Assembly (NCBI GenBank): GCA_001816655.1
Contig: MHCP01000036.1
Location: 1,885 to 6,924 of the forward strand
DNA: 5,040 nucleotides
Source of the DNA: Candidatus Woykebacteria bacterium RBG_13_40_15
GTDB lineage: Bacteria; Patescibacteria; Microgenomatia; Woykebacterales; RBG-16-39-9b
Direction of reading: 5' to 3'
Shown here: in pieces, positions 4,580 through 5,040 of the stretch
How the letters are laid out: every line of letters begins with the position of its first letter
Numbering within the stretch: position 1 is the first letter of the stretch
Program-made: the position numbers and the translations under genes
The notes under the pieces: generated by a model
Database searches by the model: none
Told to the model about the DNA's origin: nothing
Seen by the model: only the letters and a program-made list of their open reading frames with translations

Positions 4580-5040
4580 ATGATTCGGTATCGTAGATGG
4601 ATATTGCTATTGATACCTATTTTCTTCCTCTTAGTAATTCCTGTTTTTGCAGCCAGCATTGATTTTCTTCCTAAAGCCCAAAAATATATCAATAAAAACT
4701 GCTCTGACAAGCATCTATCAAACCAGACTTCACTTTTGTGTTACCTGTTCTTTAAGTCTAATGAGCAGGAAGCGGTTCTATCCGGGCATAACCAAAGACT
4801 CGATTCTTTAGAAGCTATGAATGCTACACAGTCGGCTCAAATTGCCGATCTTTTACAAAGGGTAGCTGCACTTGAAAACCCACCAGAGCCTACCACAATA
4901 ATTTTCGCAGAAAATAGACCTGCATCTTTCGCCACAGATTTTATGCCAATACCATCTGGGTTCAAATCAATGACCTTTAAGGTCTCTACCACTGGTTTTC
5001 TAATTAACTGGTCACCAGTAGTTAATATCGGCGGTTTGGA
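4580..5040 (+). CDS. Secreted coiled-coil stalk protein, 3' end cut off by the window
   Basis: The first 153 codons are visible, with no stop before the window end. Residues 1-25 are a signal peptide: basic RYRR (3-6), a hydrophobic core WILLLIPIFFLLVIPV (7-22) and a likely signal peptidase I site after Ala24 or Ala25. A short region with two cysteines (41 and 54) follows, then a coiled coil at about 66-99 with hydrophobic positions L67, L74, L77, I88, L91, V95 and L98. A proline hinge (PPEPTT, 101-106) leads into sequence that alternates like beta strands (107 onward). Signal peptide, short coiled-coil stalk and C-terminal beta domain is a common layout for oligomeric surface or secreted proteins. 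The start is fixed by the promoter, whose transcript begins at the ATG. It has its own promoter 37 nt after the metallopeptidase stop, so it need not be co-transcribed. The family is not recognised and the function is unknown; a fibre- or adhesin-like role is speculative. Confidence 0.75.
   Translation, partial: MIRYRRWILLLIPIFFLLVIPVFAASIDFLPKAQKYINKNCSDKHLSNQTSLLCYLFFKSNEQEAVLSGHNQRLDSLEAMNATQSAQIADLLQRVAALENPPEPTTIIFAENRPASFATDFMPIPSGFKSMTFKVSTTGFLINWSPVVNIGGL

Overview
The window is AT-rich (roughly 40% GC by eye) bacterial DNA carrying the early end of a mobile element. The long frames contain no internal TGA and all visible stops are TAG or TAA, so the ordinary genetic code fits. Two genes start exactly where a good sigma70 promoter predicts the transcript to begin (leaderless), Shine-Dalgarno sites are mostly absent, and there is a small secreted coiled-coil stalk protein. 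Together these would suit a candidate-phyla (Patescibacteria-like) host. That placement is inference from style, not from a marker gene.

Left part (1-1600): a serine site-specific recombinase is read leftward and runs off the window edge after 466 codons. It is divergent from a small gene for a predicted winged-helix DNA-binding protein. The shared control region holds a consensus-like promoter for each gene, a perfect 12-bp palindrome inside the recombinase promoter with a second imperfect copy 19 bp away, and a 10-bp stem hairpin at the predicted 5' end of the recombinase mRNA.

Middle (1885-3192): after the regulator come about 210 nt of non-coding DNA with several possible RNA helices, ending in a very strong intrinsic terminator only 12 nt before the next reading frame. 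Then follow a possible 46-codon gene, a phage replication protein O-like gene containing what looks like its own origin (two palindromic iterons followed by a tract of about 13% GC), and a small-terminase-like gene overlapping the replication gene by 8 nt.

Right part (3193-5040): after a 228-bp gap lie a three-helix membrane protein with an HEITH zinc-protease motif and, behind its own leaderless promoter, the start of a secreted protein with a signal peptide, a short coiled coil and a probable beta domain. These look like cargo or host-interaction genes.

The order integrase, divergent regulator, replication gene with internal origin, small terminase without an adjacent large terminase, then accessory genes is the layout of phage satellites of the SaPI/PICI type. 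This is the most interesting reading of the window, although a prophage whose structural genes lie elsewhere cannot be excluded.
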